DNA from: Chlamydiota bacterium
Lineage (GTDB): Bacteria; Chlamydiota; Chlamydiia; Chlamydiales; SLFE01
DNA: 9,406 nt
Assembly (NCBI GenBank): GCA_011065065.1
Contig: JAAKFL010000068.1
Span: 1 to 9,406, forward strand
Direction of reading: 5' to 3'
Shown: piece after piece, positions 1 to 5,902 of the stretch
How positions within the stretch are numbered: position 1 is the first letter of the stretch
How the letters are laid out: every line of letters starts with the position of its first letter
Made by a program: the position numbers and the translations under genes
The notes under the pieces: model-generated
Told to the model about the DNA's origin: nothing
What the model saw: the letters and a program-made list of their open reading frames with translations, nothing else
Database searches by the model: none

Positions 1-75
1 ATCTAGTCTAAACCTTACAAAATAAAAATGTTAAATAAATATTTCTATCGTAAAGTCACCATAAATTATTCCAAT

Positions 76-115
76 CTTCGCGCATCTTCGCGCATCTTCG
101 CGACCTTCGCGGTTA
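76..115. repeat. CTTCGCG short tandem repeat
   Basis: Four CTTCGCG units follow each other at a 9-10 nt spacing and end in GGTTAATTTTTAAAGCCACC. The same ending, with small changes, recurs at 6533-6575 (TTCGCGATCTTCGCGGTTAA, then an AT-rich run and GCCACC), so this is a dispersed family and not a local expansion. The units are too short and too close together to be a CRISPR array. Function unknown. Confidence 0.7.
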
Positions 116-200
116 ATTTTTAAAGCCACCATAATCCAAAAAAATGATATCATTAAACAACTGATGGAAAGTTATTTAGCTAAAGAAATGCTAAAGTCGA

Positions 201-220
201 GTCTGTGCCTCTGTGGTGAA
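201..220. repeat. TCTGTG-type 9-nt-periodic repeat
   Basis: The string GTCTGTGCCTCTGTGGTGAA contains two TCTGTG units about eight bases apart and ends in GGTGAA followed by an A-run. It is built like the other 9-nt-periodic intergenic repeats in the window. Only one copy is present, so family membership is inferred from its structure. Confidence 0.4.
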
Positions 221-254
221 AAAAAGCATAAATACGTTTGGGCACCGTGAATAA

Positions 255-1004
255 TCACTCCATAATCACATACTGCGGACTCTGCAAATCTCCTACCTTC
301 TTCCCAGCCACTTCAAAAATAATGGCCCACTCGGTCCCCCCAACCTGTCTCACCTCCTGATCGATCGCATCCAAAAATGCCAGAGTAAAACAGCTCCCTC
401 GATGCACCCAAGCCCATGAAAATTCACCAGGAAGTGAACTTGATGCTATGATCGTCCCAGTCGTCTCAAGAAATAGTTTTTCGTAATTCGATCTGATAAT
501 ATCTACGTGCAAAGGAACATATTCCTCAACCACCACATCTTCTTGCGATTCAATGAAGTTATTGCAACACTCTGCCATAGCAAACAGAAGCCTTGACTGC
601 TTTTTCATCAATAAATCCGTCATTAACTTGAAATCAACAGCTATATTCTCATGCGCCCAACACAAATAAGGCCACTGATTATCTTTATGCCGTGTACGGT
701 AACCATGTCCACAGAAGTAAAATAATATGATGTCGTCAGGTTGTGTGGAGAGAGACTGAATAAATGGAAAGACATCTGAAGTACGGAGATCCTTACCCAC
801 AAATGCATGCTCGTGCACTTCCATTCCTGTGTATTGCGAAATCTTGTCAAGCTGTCTTCGCCACCGACTATGGTTCTTCACCATCGCTGTTTCGATATTT
901 TCCGCCTCAGAATCAATCAATAATATCGCATGAAACTCAGCTGATTCCGCATAACAAAACAGGCAGACAAGCAAAACACTTAAAATGGATTTTAGATAAC
1001 GCAT
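255..1004 (-). CDS. Secreted caspase-like (clan CD, C14-type) cysteine protease, copy A
   Basis: A 249-residue protein with a signal peptide (hydrophobic residues about 6-18, likely cleavage after AESA at 22), so it is probably exported. The caspase-fold signature is present: a DDIILFYFCGHGYRT segment with the predicted catalytic His100, then LLFAMAECCNNF with the predicted nucleophile Cys147 (E-C-C in place of the usual D-x-C). An N-terminal D-S-E-A-E-N-I motif (31-37) is shared with the paralogue at 1578-2393, and His100 lies at exactly the same position in both. The start follows a GGGAG site six bases upstream, and that site nearly touches the stop codon of the upstream lipoprotein gene (13-nt gap), suggesting coupled translation. 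Caspase-fold proteases cleave after acidic or basic residues; the specificity cannot be read here. Export suggests a periplasmic or host target. An inactive homologue is less likely because both catalytic residues are present. Confidence 0.8.
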   Translation of the reverse strand: MRYLKSILSVLLVCLFCYAESAEFHAILLIDSEAENIETAMVKNHSRWRRQLDKISQYTGMEVHEHAFVGKDLRTSDVFPFIQSLSTQPDDIILFYFCGHGYRTRHKDNQWPYLCWAHENIAVDFKLMTDLLMKKQSRLLFAMAECCNNFIESQEDVVVEEYVPLHVDIIRSNYEKLFLETTGTIIASSSLPGEFSWAWVHRGSCFTLAFLDAIDQEVRQVGGTEWAIIFEVAGKKVGDLQSPQYVIME

Positions 1005-1017
1005 CTCTAACTCCCTG

Positions 1018-1503
1018 TTAGAAATGTGTCAACAGCTCCCGAAAATTTGTCTCGAAAAATTTATATTGAGGATCCTCATCCAATATTTGCTCTTTTCCGT
1101 TAGAAATGAACTTGATCTGCCGACAAGAGAAACTGACCAATACCAGAACTTCATTTTTCCCGATAAAGCGAAAGCCTAGTTCAGGAACAAAAAGACACAT
1201 TTTGGTTTTGTTAAAAAAATAGGACCGATCATCTAATAATATTTCCTGCAATACCCACTGCAAATCTTCTGGCAACACTTTTTTTTCAGAAACAATTTGA
1301 TAACGTTGTTGAGACTCAAAATCTGGCCTCACTTCAAAATAGGTCACTTGAGAAGGATTCGTAAGACCTTCGACAATATTTTTTCCAAGTCTTTCATCAA
1401 GCATAGGGGTTGCCTTCACCACTTCGTGTCGAGTTTTACATCCCGGCACAAATGCAATGGTTCCACATAAAAGGACTGACCATATCAAATATTCCAATCT
1501 CAT
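1018..1503 (-). CDS. Small putative lipoprotein, copy A, paired with caspase A
   Basis: I do not recognise a named family. The start is set at ATG 1503 (161 residues) because GGAG lies six bases upstream of it; ATG 1515 and TTG 1518 are in frame but have no comparable site. The N-terminus is a lipoprotein signal: hydrophobic residues 5-19, then V-P-G-C with Cys22 as the lipidated residue (Pro at -2 is atypical). The mature part is a paralogue of the protein at 2395-2883: a (L/I)LxDDxxYxFxKTKxCLFxPE block (89-108), then S-x-S-x-x-Q-I-K-F (124-132) and I-L-D-x-D-P (140-145). The block recalls small exported proteins with a CFxPxH...CFxC core, but this is only a resemblance. The gene sits directly upstream of caspase A, an order repeated in the second module, so it may anchor, chaperone or inhibit the protease (inference). 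Confidence 0.7.
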   Translation of the reverse strand: MRLEYLIWSVLLCGTIAFVPGCKTRHEVVKATPMLDERLGKNIVEGLTNPSQVTYFEVRPDFESQQRYQIVSEKKVLPEDLQWVLQEILLDDRSYFFNKTKMCLFVPELGFRFIGKNEVLVLVSFSCRQIKFISNGKEQILDEDPQYKFFETNFRELLTHF

Positions 1504-1577
1504 AGCTCTCTCCATCAATAAAAGAGTTCGTTATTGTAAACAAACCATTTTTTAATCCGTTTATTTCTAGTAAGTTA
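1504..1577 (-). other. Spacer between the two lipoprotein/caspase modules
   Basis: This 74-nt gap separates the stop codon of caspase B from the start of lipoprotein A. It holds the GGAG ribosome-binding site of lipoprotein A. No clear terminator hairpin and no convincing promoter are visible, so read-through as one four-gene transcript is the simplest reading. A poor TTGTTT / TATTGA pair is present but was not called. Confidence 0.4.
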
Positions 1578-2393
1578 TCACTCATTACTGAGGATTGTTT
1601 TGAGAGTCATCTGCGCCTCTTCATTTGATGGAATGATGAGGTACTGAGGATGCTGCTCATTGTCAAGTTGTCTCGCAGTTTTTTCAAAAATCACTTCCCA
1701 ACTAGGAGCCTGTTCATGGATTTCCATCTGGAAATAATTGATGAAATACATCGTATAATAGCTCCCCAACAAACACGACCAGGCCGATTCGCCAGGTTCA
1801 GAGCTAGATACCATGATCATCCCCTTATTCTTTTCAAATAGTTGACGAATATTCTCTTTGACCAACTCTTTGTCGTTAGCTTGAGAAGAATTCCCTTTGG
1901 CTTGAGCCATCTGAACCAAAGGTGGAGTCACCGGTAGATGTAAATTACAACAATCGGCAAAGGCCAACAGCAACTGGGGCTTTTTTTCTAATAACTTTGA
2001 GGTGATTTCAGAAAAATCGAGCGCCGCCCCGCCATTCATAGAAAATAGCATGAGAGGCCAGGGATCATTTTCATGAATTGCGGCCCTTTGGCCATGACCA
2101 GTGAAATAGAAGAAAACAATATCGTCCTCCTGAAAATCAAGCTGATTCACTTTGCTGACTATCTCGTTACCATCCACCTCATTACCAGTAAACATCACCT
2201 GCTTGAAGGGACGATCGAGATTTTCGGCGATCTTCGCCATCTCACGACTCATCCGAAAATAATCGAGATGAACATAATCTCCAATGTTTTCCGCTTCAGT
2301 ATCGGCAATGATAATACCATAAAAGTCACCGGCAAAAGCCGATGAAAAATTGACTAGAATCAGAAAAATAAAAGCGAACCAACTCTTTTTCAT
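1578..2393 (-). CDS. Secreted caspase-like (clan CD, C14-type) cysteine protease, copy B
   Basis: A 271-residue paralogue of the protease at 255-1004. A signal peptide covers residues 1-21 (K-K, hydrophobic core, cleavage after A-F-A). The mature protein begins with the shared IIIADTEAENI motif and carries DDIVFFYFTGHGQRA with the predicted catalytic His100 and LLLAFADCCNLH with the predicted Asp147-Cys148-Cys149; Cys149 aligns with the caspase/metacaspase nucleophile. Compared with copy A it has extra residues after the Cys motif (about 155-175, Gln/Ala/Ser-rich) and a C-terminal extension (about 255-271) beyond the shared PQY(V/L)I segment. The start codon lies one base after the stop of the upstream lipoprotein gene with only a weak GAG site, so translation is probably coupled. 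The fold assignment is strong; substrate and biological role are unknown. Confidence 0.82.
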   Translation of the reverse strand: MKKSWFAFIFLILVNFSSAFAGDFYGIIIADTEAENIGDYVHLDYFRMSREMAKIAENLDRPFKQVMFTGNEVDGNEIVSKVNQLDFQEDDIVFFYFTGHGQRAAIHENDPWPLMLFSMNGGAALDFSEITSKLLEKKPQLLLAFADCCNLHLPVTPPLVQMAQAKGNSSQANDKELVKENIRQLFEKNKGMIMVSSSEPGESAWSCLLGSYYTMYFINYFQMEIHEQAPSWEVIFEKTARQLDNEQHPQYLIIPSNEEAQMTLKTILSNE

Positions 2394-2394
2394 G

Positions 2395-2883
2395 TTATCT
2401 CACATACTTATCAAATTCATTTTCAACCAGAGTCGCCATAGGATCACAATCCAAAATGGTCTCTTTCTCGCCATCCACAAACTTCAGCTGCTTGGCGCTA
2501 TAACTTGCAAAAATGATGTAGTCTTTTTCTCCGGATACACGAACAGCCATCTCGGGAATAAATAAACATTTCTTTGTTTTATCAAAATAGTAATGATCAT
2601 CATTAAGAATTAATTTGGCAAATGTATTCACTTGCTGTTCCGTCATGGGACGATCAGTGGGAAACAAGTTGTACCCTTGTTTCTCTTCCTTTGTGCGATA
2701 ATGCTTAGGAAGAATCTTGACTGCCGTCACTGTTTTGGAATTTTGGATAGTTTGAACAAATTCTGTTCCAATTCGCTCTTCAAGTTGCTTTGTGGAAGAT
2801 GCTTCATCCACACAACCAGTAAAAGCGAGACAAACTGCCAAAGCAGGAATTGTCAAAAATATTTTTAAAAAGTTCTTTTTCAT
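2395..2883 (-). CDS. Small putative lipoprotein, copy B, paired with caspase B
   Basis: I do not recognise a named family. The start is set at ATG 2883 (162 residues) because GAGG lies eight bases upstream; an in-frame ATG at 2901 would add MKEVRR in front of a typical MKKNFLKIF signal, and those codons contain the ribosome-binding site itself. The signal segment is followed by F-T-G-C with Cys24 as the likely lipidation site (Phe at -3 is unusual). The mature domain matches copy A: LEERIG (34-39), LILNDDHYYFDKTKKCLFIPE (91-111), then S-Y-S-A-K-Q-L-K-F (127-135) and I-L-D-C-D-P (143-148). The stop codon is one base from the start of caspase B. It is the first gene of the four-gene run, with a candidate promoter just upstream. 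Confidence 0.72.
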   Translation of the reverse strand: MKKNFLKIFLTIPALAVCLAFTGCVDEASSTKQLEERIGTEFVQTIQNSKTVTAVKILPKHYRTKEEKQGYNLFPTDRPMTEQQVNTFAKLILNDDHYYFDKTKKCLFIPEMAVRVSGEKDYIIFASYSAKQLKFVDGEKETILDCDPMATLVENEFDKYVR

Positions 2884-2904
2884 ACGCCTTACCTCTTTCA
2901 TTAC

Positions 2905-2934
2905 ATAAGACTAAGAATACCGAACGATTGTTAA
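2905..2934 (-). promoter_or_regulatory. Candidate promoter of the lipoprotein/caspase operon
   Basis: Reading the minus strand, TTAACA (2929-2934) is followed after 18 bases by TCTTAT (2905-2910), a moderate match to a housekeeping -35/-10 pair. Transcription would start a few bases before the GAGG site used by ATG 2883, which fits the shorter lipoprotein start. The match is modest, and read-through from the F-box gene 80 bases upstream is also possible. Confidence 0.3.
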
Positions 2935-2962
2935 GATTAGAATAATTGCATATAAATTTTTA

Positions 2963-3622
2963 TTAGATTTCAGAAAAAATTTGGTCTAATATGGTGAGCA
3001 CCTGCATTACAGTAAAGCCAGTAAGGTTAATCTCTCTATATCGCACATCACCGCCACAAGCTTTTGTTAAGGGCATTCCAATGGTAGTAGAGAAATTGAT
3101 TGTATACTGGTTGTAGAAATCAGAAATATTATCGAGCGATTCTTCCCCAATTTTTTTAGCATATAGTAACTTTGGTTTTAGACGTAAAGGATTTTCAGCA
3201 AAATTTACCACTTGGATTTTACCAGCAATAAAAAATTGACTTAAAACACGACCAAACTCATAATCGTATGTCGGCGCATTAGAAAATGAACCAACATGCA
3301 ATTCGGTATAATCTTTTTCTAAAAATTTCTTAACGATTTTAGTCATCACCTTAATCAATTTCGCTAATTCCTTTACAGTCAATTCCTCCATTTTTCGGTT
3401 GAGTTTTTCTTCAGGATTCATTTGTGGACTAATATAAAAAGTGAGATTTTTAAAAATATTTCTTGCCTGTTCCAAACAACCGCGACTTGCGTGAGAGTAA
3501 CATGCCAATTCTGTTTGAGTTAAATGCCCCAAAACTTTCACCAGAAGCTCATTTGGCAAAGAATTAAAAATTAATGATTTATCTTCTTCAAAAACTTTTC
3601 TGTTTATTTCTGTTGGTTCCAT
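2963..3622 (-). CDS. F-box domain protein, likely host-directed effector
   Basis: A 219-residue protein with an F-box near its N-terminus (about residues 19-57): F-N-S-L-P-N-E-L-L-V-K-V-L-G-H-L followed by a T-x-x-E-L-x-x-x-S-x-x-S-R-G-C helix. F-boxes bind Skp1 and bring substrates to eukaryotic SCF ubiquitin ligases; bacteria that encode them are typically intracellular and use them inside host cells. No leucine-rich or ankyrin repeats follow; residues 65-219 are an unrecognised, partly helical domain that would be the substrate-binding part. There is no signal peptide, as expected for type III secretion, which is inference. AAGG eight bases upstream supports the start. The gene is visibly more AT-rich than xerC or astD, in keeping with accessory DNA. 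The deubiquitinase gene next to it suggests a shared theme of ubiquitin manipulation. Confidence 0.8.
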   Translation of the reverse strand: MEPTEINRKVFEEDKSLIFNSLPNELLVKVLGHLTQTELACYSHASRGCLEQARNIFKNLTFYISPQMNPEEKLNRKMEELTVKELAKLIKVMTKIVKKFLEKDYTELHVGSFSNAPTYDYEFGRVLSQFFIAGKIQVVNFAENPLRLKPKLLYAKKIGEESLDNISDFYNQYTINFSTTIGMPLTKACGGDVRYREINLTGFTVMQVLTILDQIFSEI

Positions 3623-3648
3623 TACAAATACCTTTAGTTTAATAAATT

Positions 3649-3677
3649 ATTATAACATAATAGTAATAAAAATACAA
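3649..3677 (-). promoter_or_regulatory. Promoter of the F-box gene
   Basis: On the minus strand TTGTAT (3672-3677) and a perfect TATAAT (3649-3654) are separated by exactly 17 bases. The predicted start of transcription is about 20 bases upstream of the F-box ATG, leaving room for its AAGG site. This is the best-looking promoter in the window, although the whole stretch is AT-rich and chance matches are easier there. Confidence 0.55.
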
Positions 3678-3716
3678 GTTGATAAACAATAAAGATAAGT
3701 GTTTTCATATATAAAA

Positions 3717-3751
3717 TCAGGACATAAGGATTGCAAGGATAAACAGGACAG
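3717..3751. repeat. AGGAT-type 9-nt-periodic repeat (single copy)
   Basis: Units of the form AAGGATNNN recur every nine bases (CAGGACAT, AAGGATTGC, AAGGATAAA, CAGGACA). The sequence is in the same orientation as the right arm of the hairpin at 3808-3895 and is a degenerate third copy of it. It is separated from the hairpin by about 55 bases containing a perfect AAGAAATTTCTT palindrome (3764-3775). Confidence 0.65.
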
Positions 3752-3807
3752 GGCTATCGCATGAAGAAATTTCTTAACGTTTACCAACCACTTTCCCTGA
3801 AAAAAGC

Positions 3808-3895
3808 ATCCTGTATATCCTTATTATCCTGCCTATCCTGTTTTTTTTTCGGACGTGAAAAACAGGATATGCAGGATAGTAAGGATTAACAGGAT
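3808..3895 (-). terminator. Long hairpin of 9-nt repeats, likely terminator of the deubiquitinase gene
   Basis: Arms 3808-3845 and 3858-3895 are inverted repeats matching at 34 of 38 positions around a 12-base loop. Each arm is a run of nine-base units (ATCCTNNNN on the plus strand), and all four mismatches fall in positions 8-9 of a unit. In the minus-strand transcript the hairpin is followed by GCTTTTTTC, so it has the form of a rho-independent terminator just after the stop at 3918. The stem is much longer than an ordinary terminator, so it may primarily be a repeat element that has taken on this role. Confidence 0.6.
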
Positions 3896-3917
3896 AAAAC
3901 GTCGTTAGTTAAAAATT

Positions 3918-5564
3918 TTAATCGCTTGACAAAAGATCTTCTTCGCGAACCAAGGTAAGGCGAAGCAACGAGGCATTCTCTTCAGACCGATCACTATCTG
4001 CGAGGATGCTGACACCTAGATCATTATGTTCAATGCGTCGACCTTCAGTTAACTCAGTGGCCACGTAGTGTCCCGAGTTAGCAGAAGTGCCCTTATGTAT
4101 CACTGTCCCGGCAACACGATAAATTTTGTTTTGAACAGGAATCTTTCCGATCACATCACCCTCTGCATTGATTTCTGATCTATACACTGTGAATGTGATT
4201 TCTCGTTGGTCATTCATGGCAATTTTATTTTTAAAAAGATTTTTATAATCTTCCACATTGGGCGGTATCGGTGCTTTTGGTACACGCAAGCGAGAAGGGC
4301 GAGTTGGCTTTACGGGTTTAATTTCTTTTCCTTTCACTGTTTCTGTATAGGCTTCCATTTGTTCTTTGTATTCTGGAATTAACCGATCATATTTTTCCCA
4401 TTCTGCTTCAACATCGTCATAATTCTCTAACTCAGCTCTGTAAACAGACAATTTATCTTCATATTGCCTTAAGGCATCTAAATAACGATGATTTTGATCC
4501 ATACGATTCAAGGAAATGAATAATTCATTAGGCAAATGAATAGGAAAGAAAATGCGATGAAATTTGTAATTTTCGGATATGCCCCCATGACTAGCAGCTT
4601 CGTCAGCAGAACCATTCAATTCTGAATGAGAAGCGATGCAAACTGGAAGATCTAAAAGAGAGTCTTTAGATCTTTTGTTTTCAGAAGGGATATCGACTCT
4701 AATAAATGTTTGATGAAAATCGGGGACATCACCCTTTCCATACTTCACTGGCAATGAAAGCTCTTCTACGGATTTAGAGACATCAATAAGATTCTCATCA
4801 AAATGACTTTCATAATGTCTTCCGAAGATAGGAGTCTCAAGCGTTTTAAAATCTAGAAGACCTAAAACATCTCGCAGGAATTCCATTGGACTACATTGCA
4901 ATTGCCCTTCGATTTTTTCTTCAAAATCGCTCACCTTTTTCATCGATTCTAAGAGTTCAAGATAACTTCGGTTCTGTATATATCCTTTAGGTGCTGTTCT
5001 CAAGCAAATGATCAATTTTCGTAATGCGGTGCGAACTTCCTCTCGAACCTCATCATCTTCAGCTCGAGGCTCAAAAACACTGTCAAAATGAGTTGTGGCT
5101 GCGATGAACTTCATCAAGGAATTGAACCAACAGGTATTCCCTGAACTAGCTGGATAATAAATAGAATTTGGCATGCCAATTTTTAACCCATCTTCGGGAG
5201 GAACAGGAAATTCACCGGGATCTTCAGATTCCCATTTTTCCACACATTCCTGAATTGATTTCTCACCGGGATATAAAATTCTATGCACTTTATTTAACAA
5301 ATACCCCGATGAAATCGAGCTAAATTGATAAATTAAAATAATAAGTTTATAAGTAGAGATATAAAAAAGCATACTGATCATGGCAATGCGTGTCTGCACC
5401 CAGTTGACTCCGGGGATCGTCACATTCCATGCCTTATTGGCATCAGAGCTTTTCAAGACAGCTTTTGGCTGTTCATCTTGATTGATGTCAGCTGGTGTAT
5501 TTTTTAAATTATTTTTATGTATTTGCATAGTGATTTGTCCAATTATTTTCATTAATGATATCAT
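3918..5564 (-). CDS. USP-family (C19-type) deubiquitinase with a membrane segment, likely host-directed effector
   Basis: A 548-residue protein with the ordered signature of ubiquitin-specific proteases: Cys box SSGNTCWFNSLMKF (140-153, predicted nucleophile Cys145), QCSPMEFLRDVLGLL (223-237) in place of the QQDAxEFL box, HLPNELFISLNRM (343-355) matching the L-P-x-x-L-x-x-x-L-x-R strand, His box IHKGTSANSGHYVAT (489-503, predicted His499), and EHNDLGV (512-518) as the third catalytic box. Residues 60-82 are hydrophobic and could be a membrane anchor. Residues 360-435 form a charged, probably coiled-coil insertion with a proline-rich tail. USPs remove ubiquitin from eukaryotic proteins, so a host-cell site of action is inferred. 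There is no bacterial signal peptide. The start is uncertain: ATG 5564 has GGGA only three bases upstream, and ATG 5552 is an in-frame alternative. The F-box gene follows, across a probable terminator. Confidence 0.8.
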   Translation of the reverse strand: MISLMKIIGQITMQIHKNNLKNTPADINQDEQPKAVLKSSDANKAWNVTIPGVNWVQTRIAMISMLFYISTYKLIILIYQFSSISSGYLLNKVHRILYPGEKSIQECVEKWESEDPGEFPVPPEDGLKIGMPNSIYYPASSGNTCWFNSLMKFIAATTHFDSVFEPRAEDDEVREEVRTALRKLIICLRTAPKGYIQNRSYLELLESMKKVSDFEEKIEGQLQCSPMEFLRDVLGLLDFKTLETPIFGRHYESHFDENLIDVSKSVEELSLPVKYGKGDVPDFHQTFIRVDIPSENKRSKDSLLDLPVCIASHSELNGSADEAASHGGISENYKFHRIFFPIHLPNELFISLNRMDQNHRYLDALRQYEDKLSVYRAELENYDDVEAEWEKYDRLIPEYKEQMEAYTETVKGKEIKPVKPTRPSRLRVPKAPIPPNVEDYKNLFKNKIAMNDQREITFTVYRSEINAEGDVIGKIPVQNKIYRVAGTVIHKGTSANSGHYVATELTEGRRIEHNDLGVSILADSDRSEENASLLRLTLVREEDLLSSD

Positions 5565-5638
5565 TTTCCCAGAAGACTGTTAAATTTGTATAAAGATCAA
5601 GCCAGTTCTCTATTATTTAGTACCTGATAGATTAGCCA

Positions 5639-5817
5639 TCTACACGCGGGGCTAACCACTTTGTCCCCCTACCGGGGAAAAATGAGATCAATCGGTTATA
5701 TCATTTTTTATTTTATTTAAATTTTTGATCGTTTAATGTTTTTCATTTTAAATATCACATAACGTGATCAAAATCTTCCCCCGGCAGGGGGATTAAGTGG
5801 TTAGCCCCGCGTGTAGA
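5639..5817. repeat. MITE-like palindromic block
   Basis: Arms 5639-5690 and 5765-5817 are inverted repeats (about 45 of 53 positions, one gap) starting TCTACACGCGGGG and ending CCCCGCGTGTAGA, around 74 bases of very AT-rich DNA. Each arm carries an internal small hairpin (CCCCC GGCA GGGGG at 5779-5792). The block is the size and shape of a MITE, but its right arm is also the start of the larger left repeat of the transposase unit. Confidence 0.7.
5725..5753 (+). promoter_or_regulatory. Candidate promoter reading into the transposase gene
   Basis: TTGATC (5725-5730) and TTAAAT (5748-5753) are 17 bases apart, each matching four of six consensus bases. They lie in the AT-rich centre of the palindromic block. 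A transcript would pass through the REP-like hairpin at 5813-5857 before reaching the transposase start, which could limit its expression. Confidence 0.3.
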
Positions 5818-5886
5818 CGACGAGCTCTGCGAGGAGTCGGAACGTGGGGTTGAGATGAAAAAAAATATATCGCCGCGGCAGCGGCG
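5765..5886. repeat. Left 122-bp inverted repeat of the transposase unit
   Basis: Its reverse complement matches 6362-6483 at 109 of 122 positions, and the 33 bases from CTAC inward through the hairpin are identical. It contains GTAG (5813-5816), the REP-like hairpin, and at its inner end the perfect CGCCGC GGCA GCGGCG hairpin (5871-5886). It ends 16 bases before the chosen transposase start. Confidence 0.85.
5813..5857 (+). repeat. REP-like unit: GTAG followed by an imperfect hairpin
   Basis: GTAG is followed by one base and then the stem CGAC...GTCG (5818-5821 with 5836-5839), an internal bulge, an inner stem CTC/GAG and a TGC loop. An outer stem CCCCGCGT / ACGTGGGG encloses GTAG and the hairpin. 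A GTAG at the foot of a hairpin is the recognition layout known for REP sequences and their RAYT transposases. Reverse-complement copies at 6391-6435 and 6488-6532 match at 43 of 45 positions. Confidence 0.65.
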
Positions 5887-5902
5887 AAAGGAAGTGCCAA
5901 AT

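Larger units (their letters stand above)
1..254. other. Non-coding region downstream of caspase-like gene A
   Basis: No convincing gene is seen on either strand. The stretch is AT-rich and holds two short repeat clusters: a CTTCGCG cluster at 76-115 and a TCTGTG-type repeat at 201-220. A partial duplication, AAAG(T/C)CACCATAA, flanks the CTTCGCG cluster at about 51-63 and 122-134. No strong terminator for the minus-strand gene ending at 255 is visible; only a weak GTGA/TCAC palindrome (247-258) overlaps its stop codon. Confidence 0.6.
5565..5902. other. Intergenic stretch with palindromic repeats upstream of the transposase
   Basis: This 338-base stretch is almost entirely repeat: a unique AT-rich part (5565-5638, upstream of the deubiquitinase gene, with an isolated TATACA at 5587-5592 on the minus strand but no good -35), then the palindromic block 5639-5817, then the REP-like hairpin and the left inverted repeat running to 5886, and the AGGAAG ribosome-binding site of the transposase. 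No other gene is seen. Confidence 0.6.

Noticed and set aside
76..115. CRISPR-like array of CTTCGCG repeats
   Set aside because: Units are 7 bases with 2-3-base gaps; there are no spacers of useful length and no cas genes nearby.
255..2883. Toxin-antitoxin reading of the lipoprotein/caspase pairs
   Set aside because: Both partners carry export signals, so a cytoplasmic toxin neutralised by a cytoplasmic antitoxin does not fit; an exported inhibitor remains possible and is treated as a finding.
2963..3622. Leucine-rich repeats after the F-box
   Set aside because: No regular LxxLxLxxN pattern is visible; only isolated leucine-rich stretches.
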